64,000 nucleotides of DNA from the NCBI RefSeq assembly GCF_900461525.1, contig NZ_UGOD01000001.1, positions 589,001 through 653,000 of the forward strand, read 5' to 3'. Below, one piece after another: positions 1 to 8,102 of this stretch (position 1 is its first letter; each line of letters begins with the position of its first letter). The notes under the pieces were generated by a model. The model was given only the letters and a program-made list of their open reading frames with translations. It was not told where the DNA came from and did not search any database. The translations under genes and the position numbers were made by a program. This DNA is from Legionella busanensis (lineage in GTDB: Bacteria; Pseudomonadota; Gammaproteobacteria; Legionellales; Legionellaceae).

Positions 1-17
1 GTGCTAATCCAACTAGT

Positions 18-1226
18 TTGCGCCTAACAAAATCAATTATTGATAAACTCGAACCGATTCCAGGAAAAGATCAATCTTTCTATCGCGATGAGAACCTAAA
101 AGGTTTTGCATTAAGAATTACCAGCAGTGGCATGAAAAGCTTTATTGTCGAAACACGTATTAATGGCAAAGTAAAACGAGTCACGATTGGTAAATACGGT
201 AATATTACGGCTAAGGAAGCGAGAAAGCAGGCTAAAAGCCTTTTGGGTAGTGTGGCTAAAGGTGATGATCCTATTGCTGAGAAGAAGACTAAACAAGTCC
301 AAGCAATGACGCTACAGCAAGTACTTAAAGATTATCTAAAAGCCCGTAAAGATTTAAAACCAAGAACTTTAACTGACTATCATTGTGTGCTGCATGAAGT
401 CGTACCTGACTGGCTTAATAAACCCCTTACTAAAATCACTCGCGAAATGATTGCTAAACGTCACGCAGAGCATGGTAAAACCAATAGCAAAGCACGTGCT
501 AATAATGCTATGCGAGTTTTAAGGGCACTCTTTAACTTCGCCATGTATGAATACCAAACGGGTGATGGCCAACCCATTATTGTAGTGAATCCAGTAAAAT
601 ATCTCTCGCATACTCGTGGATGGTTTCGTGTCGATCGCAAGCAAACAGTCATTAAACCGCATCAGCTAGCTAATTGGTATAAAGGCTTAAAACAGTTAGT
701 AGAAGGAGAGGATTATCGCAATGCGCTACTATGGCATGATTACTTTCTCTTACTACTATTTACCGGAATGCGTAAAACGGAAGCGGGTTCCTTGCGTTGG
801 TGTGACATCGATCTAAAAGCCAAAACTATTACATTACAAGATACTAAAAATAGAGAAGTGCATACACTGCCTATGTCTGATTTTATTTACGAGCTACTTA
901 AGCGTAGAAGTCGTCAGAAAACCAGCGAATTTGTTTTTCCAGCTAATAGTAAAACAGGTTATATCTATGAGCCTAAAAAAGCAGTGTTAAAGGTAGTTGA
1001 ATTATCAGGTGTACCATTTACGTTACATGATCTACGTCGCACTTTTGCAACTATTGCTGAAAGTCTTGATTTACCAGCTTACGCTTTAAAGCGATTGCTA
1101 AATCATAAAATGAATAATGATGTAACGGCAGGTTATATTATGAAAGATGTTGAGCGGCTACGTAAGCCGATGCAACAAGTAGCCAAATTTTTGCTTGAAC
1201 ATATGATGGAGACGGCTGAGTTATGA
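18..1226 (+). CDS. Tyrosine-recombinase integrase, DUF4102 type (5' end uncertain)
   Basis: A site-specific tyrosine recombinase of the P4-like group, which usually inserts islands at tRNA genes. The N-terminal ~85 residues look like the DUF4102 arm-binding domain, then a SAM-like core-binding domain (about 95-190), then the catalytic domain with FTGMRKTE (first Arg), HDLRRTFAT (His-x-x-Arg), LLNHKMNN and a GYI tyrosine near residue 375. Length (402 aa) is normal. The start given is a TTG at 18, but the frame stays open to the window edge, so the true start may lie upstream. It probably belongs to an island extending left of the window. It differs from the integrase at 15223-16290, which lacks DUF4102. 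Confidence 0.88.
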   Translation: MRLTKSIIDKLEPIPGKDQSFYRDENLKGFALRITSSGMKSFIVETRINGKVKRVTIGKYGNITAKEARKQAKSLLGSVAKGDDPIAEKKTKQVQAMTLQQVLKDYLKARKDLKPRTLTDYHCVLHEVVPDWLNKPLTKITREMIAKRHAEHGKTNSKARANNAMRVLRALFNFAMYEYQTGDGQPIIVVNPVKYLSHTRGWFRVDRKQTVIKPHQLANWYKGLKQLVEGEDYRNALLWHDYFLLLLFTGMRKTEAGSLRWCDIDLKAKTITLQDTKNREVHTLPMSDFIYELLKRRSRQKTSEFVFPANSKTGYIYEPKKAVLKVVELSGVPFTLHDLRRTFATIAESLDLPAYALKRLLNHKMNNDVTAGYIMKDVERLRKPMQQVAKFLLEHMMETAEL

Positions 1227-1431
1227 AATCAATGAACTAACAGAACACTGGAAATATATCTCACCGGTAATTCGTGAACCTCAAAATGGAGATGAATACG
1301 AGCAGTTAGCTAGTGTCCTCGATCAGTTATTAGATATAGTTAAGGATGATGAATCTCATGAATTAATCGGATTGGTAGACGTTATTAGTCACCTGATTTC
1401 TACGTATGATGAAACTCATGATGATCAATAA
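1207..1431 (+). pseudogene. HigA-like antitoxin N-terminal fragment, no start codon, no HTH
   Basis: An open frame that begins inside the integrase stop region reads YEINELTEHWKYISPV, then a DEYEQLASVLDQLLD stretch and a DDESHELIGLVDVISHLIS stretch, ending at TAA 1429-1431. I recognise this as the acidic N-terminal region common to HigA-type antitoxins and related HTH regulators. There is no ATG in frame; only a CTG at 1216 could serve. The ATG at 1223, which overlaps the integrase stop as ATGA, is in another frame and closes after five codons, as a one-base frameshift would produce. The DNA-binding HTH half is absent. Most likely a decayed antitoxin; a CTG-started short protein is the alternative. 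Confidence 0.5.
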
Positions 1432-1460
1432 CTTGGCTAAATTAAGACTATAGGTCTCTT

Positions 1461-2438
1461 ATGCGTAGAATTCTATTAATCAGCGATACTCATGGTAATT
1501 TGGATATCATTAATGAAAAAGCGAACCAGACAAAAGCAGATATGGTTATCCATGCTGGAGATTTTGGATTTTATGATGAACAGAGTATTTATCGACTCAG
1601 TCCAAGGGAATTACGTTTATTAATTTCTCACTCACCAATTTGGCGTCAATATAATGTTGATAAGCAGACTAATCGTGACAAGCTAATAGAGATCGTCAAA
1701 GAAAATCGATTATTAGGTGATTTCCCTGATTATATCTCAGGTGAGAAAAAGTTTTCAGTTCCTGTTTATGCGGTTTGGGGAAATCACGAAGATGTACAAG
1801 TTTTGAGGCAATTAAATAGCAATCTCAGCGTTGAAAACCTGCACATGCTTGATGAAAACCACTTTTATCAATTCCAAAATGGTGAAAATAAACTTGAATT
1901 TTCTCTTTACGGCTTGGGAGGCAATTTTCTGGTTAGTAAGAAGTTATTCGATAAACCAATTGCAGGCAATGGGGGTAAGGTTTGGACTGTACTACATCAA
2001 TTTGGAGCTTTGTATCAGCAGGTTAAAAATAAGAGCAAACCATCAATATTTGTATCTCATGTCAGCCCGGGAAAAGAGCCTCTTTTATCTCGTTTAATCA
2101 TGCATTTTATGCCCAATTTTTGGATCAGTGGACATATGGGTGCACCGTTTACCTGCACTTGGAATCAATTTACTATCCGTGAAATGAATGAATCCTTAAG
2201 TTGGTTAGAGACAAATATTGATTTAATAGAAGAACAATACCAGCAAGGCCATCTTACAGATGAGGCCGCATTGGCTTATGAGTTAATTAAAAAACCTATT
2301 TCTAAGGATGATTCTTGGTATAAAAAATTATGGAATATTAATCTTCCTGATGTAATTGACGGACATACACTTTTAGTTTTGAAGGAGAATAAATTTTCAT
2401 TAGAGACCTATTCAAATGGAATTAAATTCATTAATTGA
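1461..2438 (+). CDS. Metallophosphoesterase (calcineurin-like), 325 aa
   Basis: A calcineurin-like metallophosphoesterase. The dinuclear-metal motifs are present in order: SDTHGN at residues 8-13, HAGDFGFY near 31-38, WGNHED near 110, SHVSPG near 200 and GHMGAPF near 225. The last motif has Gly-His-Met instead of the usual Gly-His-Thr/Ser-His. An insert of about 50 residues between the GD and GNHE motifs and a C-terminal extension of about 90 residues make it longer than minimal family members. The substrate cannot be read from the sequence. It stands alone 29 bp after the HigA-like fragment and is unrelated in detail to the second phosphoesterase at 3969-4775. Confidence 0.82.
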   Translation: MRRILLISDTHGNLDIINEKANQTKADMVIHAGDFGFYDEQSIYRLSPRELRLLISHSPIWRQYNVDKQTNRDKLIEIVKENRLLGDFPDYISGEKKFSVPVYAVWGNHEDVQVLRQLNSNLSVENLHMLDENHFYQFQNGENKLEFSLYGLGGNFLVSKKLFDKPIAGNGGKVWTVLHQFGALYQQVKNKSKPSIFVSHVSPGKEPLLSRLIMHFMPNFWISGHMGAPFTCTWNQFTIREMNESLSWLETNIDLIEEQYQQGHLTDEAALAYELIKKPISKDDSWYKKLWNINLPDVIDGHTLLVLKENKFSLETYSNGIKFIN

Positions 2439-2470
2439 ATACTTTTAGGCGTAGACATGTAAAAAATACC

Positions 2471-2557
2471 TGGGGCAAAGGGGACAAGTGGGCATCCGCG
2501 TCTTTACTGGGCTAGACTCGTCCCTACCTCTTTTTATAATTTTGGGACTAGGGGACA
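2471..2557. repeat. Pair of GGGGACA-type repeats, possible integrase arm sites
   Basis: Two blocks, TGGGGCAAAGGGGACA at 2471-2486 and GGGACTAGGGGACA at 2544-2557, each contain two closely spaced G-rich boxes. Similar paired TG(T/C)CCC boxes occur at 8220, 16424, 27488 and 31071, in intergenic DNA next to mobile modules. They may be arm-type recombinase sites of a present or former element. This is pattern inference only. Confidence 0.3.
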
Positions 2558-2599
2558 TGAATAATTCGCATGCTTAAATAATGCCTAAAAGATATAGAC

Positions 2600-2636
2600 G
2601 ATTCGCGAATCTCGATTCGCGAATCGCAAATTGCGA
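2600..2636. promoter_or_regulatory. Triple palindromic operator upstream of wHTH/NTase operon
   Basis: Two identical perfect palindromes, GATTCGCGAATC, lie at 2600-2611 and 2614-2625 with centres 14 bp apart. A third imperfect one, TCGCAAATTGCGA, follows at 2624-2636. A TATACT -10-like box at 2645-2650 comes directly after, so a protein bound here would cover the -35 region. The position 45-80 bp before the ATG at 2681 fits autoregulation by the encoded wHTH protein. Confidence 0.6.
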
Positions 2637-2680
2637 ATTTATGCTATACTTTATTTACGCTGATGAACTGATCATATGAA

Positions 2681-3283
2681 ATGTTAAAGCCACAAGATAT
2701 CGTAATGCTTCTAAAAATTATTGCAAATAAACATCCCGCTCAATTACTTCAAAAAGATTTGGCGACATACCTTTGCATGAGTGCATCTGAAATTCATGAA
2801 GGGATGAAGCGTCTAGAATTATCAGGGTTATTAGGTCCTGTTTATCGTAAATCCTTAATGTCTGTACTTCATAAATCTAAAGATTCCACTTCCAATCAAA
2901 TAATCCGAATGCCTATAAAGTCTGCATGTGAAGAGTGCTTAATATATGGTGTAAAATACTTCTTTCCTGTGGAGTTAGGATCCTATACGCGAGGTATTCC
3001 CACAAGTTATGCAGCGCCTTTATTTAAAAAGCATCTCATGTTGGGTGATGATCCTATACCGGTATGGCCATATGCTGAGGGAGAGTGTCGAGGATTAGCT
3101 TTAGAGCCTTTATACCGATCAGTACCTCAAGCTATATCTAAGCACCCAGATCAACTGTTTTACGAATTGTTGGCTCTGATTGACGCAATACGCATAGGAA
3201 GAGCAAGAGAACGGAATATTGCAATTAAACTATTAAGAGAGAAGTTATGCTTCAAAGAAACCAGCGTGCAACCTCAAATTTAA
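2681..3283 (+). CDS. Winged-HTH protein, probable antitoxin/repressor of NTase operon
   Basis: A 200-residue protein. The first ~70 residues look like a winged helix-turn-helix (QKDLATYLCMSASEIHEGMK followed by LSGLLGP). The remainder is an uncharacterised domain with a short cysteine pair in ACEECLIYG and a PVWPYAEGE segment. I do not recognise a named family with certainty. It overlaps the start of the nucleotidyltransferase gene by 37 bp and sits behind a triple palindrome, an arrangement typical of toxin-antitoxin operons in which the first gene is a DNA-binding antitoxin. Antitoxin function is inferred from context. The start ATG at 2681 is the first workable one; the ATG at 2676 closes within four codons. 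Confidence 0.68.
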   Translation: MLKPQDIVMLLKIIANKHPAQLLQKDLATYLCMSASEIHEGMKRLELSGLLGPVYRKSLMSVLHKSKDSTSNQIIRMPIKSACEECLIYGVKYFFPVELGSYTRGIPTSYAAPLFKKHLMLGDDPIPVWPYAEGECRGLALEPLYRSVPQAISKHPDQLFYELLALIDAIRIGRARERNIAIKLLREKLCFKETSVQPQI

Positions 3284-3951
3284 AGATGTTGGAATTTGTC
3301 GCGCGAAAACTTGGAGAGTTAAACGATGAAGTCGTTTATCTAGGTGGCTGCACCACTGCACTTTTTATCAATGATCCGCTTTCTCTGGATGTTCGGCCAA
3401 CACTGGACGTGGATTGCATTATTGATGTCTTATCTTTAGGACAGTATTACAAGTTTGAGGAAAAAATAAAAGAGAAAGGCTTTCACCGTTCGCTACAAGA
3501 TGATGTTACCTGTCGTTGGCATTACGACGATATTATACTCGATGTAATGCCTACTGATGAAAAAATCCTGGGTTGGGGAAATTTCTGGTATAAAGAAGCA
3601 ATTAAACATGCTGTCATTCATCAAATTACAGATGATATCAAGATTAAATCGGTGACAGCCCCGTATTTTTTAGCCACTAAAATTGAGGCATTTAAATCAA
3701 GAGGAAACAATGACTTTCTTGGCAGTCATGATCTTGAAGACATTATAACGGTAATATCCGGCTGTGTTGATATTGGCGAACAAGTACAAGCTTCTAAAGA
3801 TGATTTAAAATCTCATTTGAAATTAATATTCAATGAATTTTTAAAGAACGATCAATTCATGTTGTCACTACCTGGCCATGTCAGTGACGGGCCAGTGACA
3901 ATGCAACGCGTTCAAACTCTCATAGAGCGAATAGAAAGGCTTGCACAATAA
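3247..3951 (+). CDS. Nucleotidyltransferase-fold protein, candidate toxin
   Basis: A 234-residue protein with the DNA polymerase beta-type nucleotidyltransferase signature: YLGGCTTALF near residue 32, then VRPTLDVDCIID with the Asp-x-Asp metal pair, and a third acidic position in the ILDVMPTD strand near 97-104. This resembles the AbiEii/MenT group of NTase toxins, which transfer nucleotides onto tRNA or other targets, but the subfamily is not certain. It is translationally coupled to the upstream wHTH gene (37-bp overlap) and followed after 17 bp by a phosphoesterase. An alternative start is the ATG at 3286, just after the upstream stop codon. The GG...DxD motif is seen; toxin function is inferred. 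Confidence 0.7.
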   Translation: MLQRNQRATSNLKMLEFVARKLGELNDEVVYLGGCTTALFINDPLSLDVRPTLDVDCIIDVLSLGQYYKFEEKIKEKGFHRSLQDDVTCRWHYDDIILDVMPTDEKILGWGNFWYKEAIKHAVIHQITDDIKIKSVTAPYFLATKIEAFKSRGNNDFLGSHDLEDIITVISGCVDIGEQVQASKDDLKSHLKLIFNEFLKNDQFMLSLPGHVSDGPVTMQRVQTLIERIERLAQ

Positions 3952-3968
3952 TAAATAAGGCATCCAAA

Positions 3969-4775
3969 ATGAAATTGGCGTGGTTAACAGATATTCATCT
4001 CAATTTTCTAGAAGTTGAAGCTCGTCAAAAATACTATGAGAACATTCTAGTTACCGGCTGTGATGCAATACTAATTAGTGGTGATATTGCCGAAGCAACT
4101 TCGTTGATTAATATTCTAAAGGAAATGGTTGGACAAATTAAAAAGCCTATCTACTTTATTGTTGGAAACCATGATTACTATCGAGGAAACATTAATGATG
4201 TTCGCAAGGCCCTAACAGAATTAAGCACAGCGAATGCCAACTTATTTTGGTTGCCAGCGTCAGGGTTACAACAACTTCCCAATAATACAGTTTTATTAGG
4301 TCAAGACGGTTGGGCTGATGGTCGGCTGGGCGATTATCAAAATAGTCCTGTTTCACTTAATGACAGCCGAATGATTGCTGATTTATTTCAGGAAAAAATG
4401 TTGGGCCGACAGCATCTATTACAAAAAATGCAGGGATTAGCTGACCAAGATGCTAATGCTCTGAAAAATGATCTAACTCAAGCGGTTAAGCAACAACCCA
4501 CAAAGATCATCATTTTAACCCATGTCCCTCCATTCAAAGAGGTTTCTCAGCATATGGGTCAAATAAGTGATGATAATTATCTGCCTTATTTTAGTTCTAA
4601 AGCGATAGGCGATATATTGATGCCTTTTGCAATTGAGAATCCTTTAATCGATTTTTTAGTTCTTTGTGGGCACACGCATAGTGGTGCTGAATATCAGCCA
4701 AGAACTAACTTAATTGTGAAAGCTGGTAAAGCTGAGTATTACAAGCCCGGGATACAAGAAATAATAACTATATAG
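3969..4775 (+). CDS. Metallophosphoesterase, third gene of wHTH/NTase operon
   Basis: A 268-residue calcineurin-like phosphoesterase with a complete motif set: LTDIHLNF at residues 6-13, SGDIAE near 38, VGNHDYYRG near 66, LTHVPP near 180 and CGHTHSGAEY near 237. The gene begins 17 bp after the nucleotidyltransferase stop on the same strand, so the three genes are probably co-transcribed. A phosphoesterase beside a nucleotidyltransferase suggests an opposing or processing reaction, which is inference only. It is more compact than the phosphoesterase at 1461-2438 and shares only family-level motifs with it. Confidence 0.82.
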   Translation: MKLAWLTDIHLNFLEVEARQKYYENILVTGCDAILISGDIAEATSLINILKEMVGQIKKPIYFIVGNHDYYRGNINDVRKALTELSTANANLFWLPASGLQQLPNNTVLLGQDGWADGRLGDYQNSPVSLNDSRMIADLFQEKMLGRQHLLQKMQGLADQDANALKNDLTQAVKQQPTKIIILTHVPPFKEVSQHMGQISDDNYLPYFSSKAIGDILMPFAIENPLIDFLVLCGHTHSGAEYQPRTNLIVKAGKAEYYKPGIQEIITI

Positions 4776-4827
4776 AGTTGGAAAGACTCGCACATGGTTG
4801 GAAGGATAAATAGACTGCCAACGTTAA

Positions 4828-4850
4828 ATTTATCTATTTTGTAGATAAAT
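4828..4850. terminator. AT-rich hairpin between convergent operons
   Basis: ATTTATCTA-TTTTG-TAGATAAAT forms a perfect 9-bp stem between the phosphoesterase gene and the convergent higA gene. It is AT-rich and has no clear T-run, so a terminator role is possible but weakly supported. Confidence 0.3.
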
Positions 4851-4877
4851 GTCTCTTATTAGGCGACATTCATTATT

Positions 4878-5240
4878 TTATAAGTAGTGTCTTTCTTCAA
4901 TCAAACTTTCATAGGGAATATGTAATTCCTTATGTAGTTTAACGATTTGAGGTAGGGTTAAACTGCGTTTTCTATTTAGAACATCACTGACGCGGCTTCT
5001 AGGGCCAAGAAACGGTTCTAAATCTTTCCTGGTTAAATTCATTTGGTCCATTAAAAAGAGAATTGCATCTACGGGATCAGAGGGTGGCATAGGATAATGT
5101 TTATTTTCATATGCCTCTACTAAAACAAGCAGGATATCAAGCTCATCACCTTCAGGCGTATCTTCTTTTGCACCCCATAGTGATTCAATGCGTTTAAGAG
5201 CTTGTTGATAATCAGTCTCATTATGTATAGGTTTAATCAT
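4878..5240 (-). CDS. higA: HigA-family antitoxin
   Basis: A 120-residue antitoxin of the HigA (COG5499) type. The N-terminal half has the typical TPEGDELDILLVLVEAYE and KHYPMPP signatures. The C-terminal half is a Cro/C1 helix-turn-helix (NLTRKDLEPFLGPRSRVSDV, then NRKRSLTLPQI). It would neutralise the HigB toxin and repress the operon. It is encoded directly downstream of higB with an 8-bp overlap, the reversed toxin-first order usual for HigBA. Confidence 0.9.
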   Translation of the reverse strand: MIKPIHNETDYQQALKRIESLWGAKEDTPEGDELDILLVLVEAYENKHYPMPPSDPVDAILFLMDQMNLTRKDLEPFLGPRSRVSDVLNRKRSLTLPQIVKLHKELHIPYESLIEERHYL

Positions 5241-5547
5241 TTAGTTCTACCTCCGCGGCATTAACTCGATCATATTCTTTATGAGTGCCGACAAACTTAA
5301 TAAACATAGCCATTCTAGGATAGTCCACAGCACAAATAATACGATACTCATTTCCCTTAACATTAAAAACAACCCTTTCATTAGCAATAAATGAGGCATT
5401 TCTTAGCATGTCTTTAATATCTTGAGGCGTCCTCCAATTTTGTTTTAAACAAAAATGGTACCATTCATTTAAGTAAGGCTTAGACTTCTCATTACCAGGC
5501 TGTTCCCAATACTTCTTTAATTGGCTTTTTGCTATTATTCTCATCAT
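5233..5547 (-). CDS. higB: HigB-family mRNA interferase toxin
   Basis: A 104-residue protein of the HigB_toxin family (PF09907 type). Seen are MRIIAKSQLKKYWEQ at the start, WRTPQDIKDMLRNASF in the middle, and the core FNVKGNEYRIICAVDY and FIKFVGTHKEYD strands. Family members are ribosome-associated endoribonucleases that cut mRNA. It precedes and overlaps higA by 8 bp. A palindrome 13 bp upstream of its start is the likely operator. Length and motif order are normal, so it is probably intact. Confidence 0.9.
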   Translation of the reverse strand: MMRIIAKSQLKKYWEQPGNEKSKPYLNEWYHFCLKQNWRTPQDIKDMLRNASFIANERVVFNVKGNEYRIICAVDYPRMAMFIKFVGTHKEYDRVNAAEVELND

Positions 5548-5559
5548 TACAAATTATAT

Positions 5560-5576
5560 GTTACCAAAATGGTAAC
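5560..5576. promoter_or_regulatory. Palindromic operator upstream of higBA
   Basis: GTTACC-AAAAT-GGTAAC is a perfect 6-bp inverted repeat centred about 20 bp before the higB start codon. Its place fits binding by HigA or the HigBA complex for autoregulation. Confidence 0.55.
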
Positions 5577-5675
5577 GTCAAGGGTGATATAAAGCTATAC
5601 ATCTAAAGCAAAGTAGATCCCAGTCAAATGCTACAATTGAGCTAATCAAGGTTTAAAGAATAATGTTATCCCATT

Positions 5676-5713
5676 GGGGCCAAGCCCCGATTTATATTCG
5701 CACGATATGCGAA
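5676..5713. other. Two small palindromes in the higB/HEPN intergenic region
   Basis: The 249-bp gap between higB and the HEPN-like gene holds a GC-rich hairpin GGGGC-CAA-GCCCC at 5676-5688 without a T-run, and an inverted repeat TTCGCA-CGATA-TGCGAA at 5697-5713. The latter shares its TTCGC half-site with the operator at 2600-2636. Role unknown. Confidence 0.35.
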
Positions 5714-5796
5714 ATAAACGAATTGCAAAAGTGATTTATTGAATGAAAAGCTTGATTACGCGTTGCTGCATCAAGGCTACACTGGCTTAGCCTAAC

Positions 5797-6543
5797 CTAC
5801 TTTTGTTGAATTTTTTCTAGAATTACTTCATCAATGTGAAATACTTTGTTCCTTTTAACTAAATTCCAAAGCTTTACAGGATCTAGATTTTCTAGCCCCA
5901 ACTTTTCTTGAATTTGGGAAATTTTTTTATCAAGACTATTACGTAGTTCATTTAATAATGATAAAACAGTGCCGTCATTGAACTCAATAGTAGACGTTGT
6001 TTGGAATAGTTGTTGTTCTAAAATAATCTTTCCCTTTACATTTTTACCCCTTAAAACCTTGTTGACTTCTTTTGGAGGAGGACAGAGTAATGACAGGCAT
6101 ATTTTTTCATGAATGGATTTGCCTGCATGGGCGACATATTGATTTCTCATTTCCATTAAAAGTGCATGTATTTCTTGGTTCGTTTTAGTTTTAATGAACT
6201 TTTTATCTAGTCTGATCTTCCTTCCATCAGCATCTGTAAAGCATTTCCCATAAGTGATAACAATAGCTCTTGTCAGACCTTTTAATATAATATTTTTTCC
6301 AATATTATCACTTGTTTGAACAAGTTTATTATGCTCTTGAATAAATAGAATCGTATCTTTAATGTCTTTTTTTATTAAAATATACCCACATAAATTTTGT
6401 GCTAATTTGGTTTTTAATAGAATTGTAGGAGTTGGTGAGGCTGACTTTCTTTTATAATGATAAGTAAAAACTGGAACTCTTTGTTCATTTATGGTTTTTT
6501 TTTCATACCAATCATCATCCACTTTTTTCCATTCAGTTTTCAT
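5797..6543 (-). CDS. HEPN-like protein of unknown function, 248 aa
   Basis: I do not recognise this protein as a named family. An alpha-helical stretch around residues 125-140 contains MRNQYVAHAGKS, which fits the Arg-x(4-6)-His catalytic signature of HEPN domains (often RNases in toxin-antitoxin and defence systems). The preceding helices (KGLTRAIVITYGKCFTDADG) are also reminiscent of HEPN-type folds. The N-terminal ~40 residues are rich in charged and aromatic residues. It stands alone between higBA and an insertion sequence, with no partner gene visible on its strand. A solitary defence ribonuclease is possible but unproven. Confidence 0.55.
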   Translation of the reverse strand: MKTEWKKVDDDWYEKKTINEQRVPVFTYHYKRKSASPTPTILLKTKLAQNLCGYILIKKDIKDTILFIQEHNKLVQTSDNIGKNIILKGLTRAIVITYGKCFTDADGRKIRLDKKFIKTKTNQEIHALLMEMRNQYVAHAGKSIHEKICLSLLCPPPKEVNKVLRGKNVKGKIILEQQLFQTTSTIEFNDGTVLSLLNELRNSLDKKISQIQEKLGLENLDPVKLWNLVKRNKVFHIDEVILEKIQQK

Positions 6544-6705
6544 GAGACATTCAATATCGGAAGCTTTGTATAATTTTCATTAATAATAGACTATAAATAG
6601 TGATTGAAGTTTATAGTTTTGATGTCTAAGACTGGGATATTAGGTTTTAAAATTTGAAACAAAAAATATATTGAATTCCAGAAGGGCTCAATAATTAAAA
6701 AATTT

Positions 6706-7994
6706 GGCTCTACACCATTTGAGGGGGCACTTTAATCAGGTTAGGATAAACTAACCCCTTGATTTAGCGATCAAAAAGGAGATTAAAGTGCCGAAGTTTA
6801 ATGTTATCTTAAATTTACCGGGATTTACAGTACAAAAAGTAAGCGGTTATCAACCGTTATTATTAGATATCAGATATATGCGTTTAGCACGTTGTGGACA
6901 TTGTGCTAGTAAATCAGTGCGTAAGAAAGCCGCCTACGAGCGGTTAGTTCATCATGAATTGATTGGCCATAGACGAAGTATTCTACGATTCAGAGCCTAT
7001 AAGCTTTATTGCAACGATTGTGGTCGCTACAGTAATCAGCAATTCCCCGGCATTAACAAACATCAAAGGTCGACATGGCGTTTGCAAGCCGCGGTTTTCC
7101 ACGAGCATACCCGCGGTGTTTCACAAAAGGAGCTTGCAAACCACTATAAGAAAGGGAAAGCCACCATTGAGCGCTGGTATCACAAGCATTATCAGGAGCA
7201 ACATCAAGAACGTAGCAATCAGGCTTGCCCCCGTATTTTAGGGATTGATGAGCATTTCTTTAATCGCAAACAAGGGTTTGCAACAACGCTTTGTGACCTT
7301 CGTCATCACAAAATCTTTGATATTGCTAAAGGGCGTAAAGCAAGTGAGTTACACGTTTACCTCAATGCACTTCAACAAAAAGAACGCGTTAGAGTTGTTT
7401 GTATGGACTTAAGCACCACCTATCGGGCCATCGTTAAAACCTATTTCCCTAACGCGTTAATCGTGGCTGATCGCTTTCATGTTATTCGCTTAATCCAACA
7501 TCAGTGCATGATGACTTATCGTGAATTAACCAACAACCTGAAATACAATCGAGGGCTACTAAACCTATTACGTACTCGACCCCATAAGCTTCCTGCTGCA
7601 GCCCTAGCAAAGCGTGATTGCTTCTTAAACGATAATCCCGTCATCGAAGCCGTTTATCAATTTCAACAACAGCTTCATGACATCTTAATGCATAAAATGC
7701 TAGATAAACATCGCTGTCGAGAGCTCATTCCTATTTTCTTGGACATGATTAAACAACTTAAGAGTAGCCCTTTTAAAGCCTTAAAAGCCCTTGGCAAAAC
7801 CTTGTTTGCTTGGAAAGAGGAAAGTGCACGTATGTGGCGATTCACTAAGTCAAATGGTATCACTGAAGGCTTCCATCGTAAGATGAAGCTCATTCAACGA
7901 CGTGCCTATGGCTTTAGAAATTTTGAAAACTACAGAACCCGTGTTAAGGTCCTCTGTGGATGATTAAAGCTGCCCCCGTAAATGGGAAAGACCC
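6706..7994 (+). mobile_element. Complete ISL3-family insertion sequence with 8-bp target duplication
   Basis: The element is 1289 bp long. Its left end begins GGCTCTACACCATTTGAGGG, and the complement of its right end begins GGGTCTTTCCCATTTACGGG; both continue into GGGGCA and CTTTAATCA, giving imperfect terminal inverted repeats of about 33 bp. An identical AAAAATTT flanks both sides (6698-6705 and 7995-8002), matching the 8-bp duplication typical of ISL3. It contains one transposase gene (6788-7963). Ends, duplication and intact ORF together suggest a recent, possibly active copy. It sits just left of the tRNA-derived repeat at 8047. Confidence 0.92.
6788..7963 (+). CDS. ISL3-family transposase
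   Basis: A 391-residue DDE transposase. The N-terminus has two zinc-knuckle-like cysteine pairs (CGHCASKS near residue 37 and CNDCGRYS near 75), followed by an HTH segment (GVSQKELANHYKKGKATIER). The catalytic core holds GIDEHFF near 155, ADRFHVIRL near 228 and SNGITEGFHRKMKLIQRRAY near 360, the DDE positions and C-terminal signature of ISL3 enzymes. It starts at a GTG preceded by AAGGAG with good spacing. No frameshift is visible. Confidence 0.93.
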   Translation: MPKFNVILNLPGFTVQKVSGYQPLLLDIRYMRLARCGHCASKSVRKKAAYERLVHHELIGHRRSILRFRAYKLYCNDCGRYSNQQFPGINKHQRSTWRLQAAVFHEHTRGVSQKELANHYKKGKATIERWYHKHYQEQHQERSNQACPRILGIDEHFFNRKQGFATTLCDLRHHKIFDIAKGRKASELHVYLNALQQKERVRVVCMDLSTTYRAIVKTYFPNALIVADRFHVIRLIQHQCMMTYRELTNNLKYNRGLLNLLRTRPHKLPAAALAKRDCFLNDNPVIEAVYQFQQQLHDILMHKMLDKHRCRELIPIFLDMIKQLKSSPFKALKALGKTLFAWKEESARMWRFTKSNGITEGFHRKMKLIQRRAYGFRNFENYRTRVKVLCG

Positions 7995-8046
7995 AAAAAT
8001 TTGTCTACATAACTTTTTTGAATTTTTCTGAAACTTACGTAACTAC

Positions 8047-8102
8047 TTGATTTTATTGGTGGGCCCACTAGGACTTGAACCTAGGACCAACGGATTATGA
8101 GT
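8047..8102. repeat. attL-type direct repeat, 3' tRNA remnant
   Basis: Identical over 56 bp to 31126-31181. It includes the tRNA 3' end, T-arm and the anticodon-loop bases as far as the CAT complement, then diverges (TATATGTG instead of CCGCTGCT). It cannot fold as a whole tRNA, so it is an attachment-site scar and not a gene. Confidence 0.88.
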
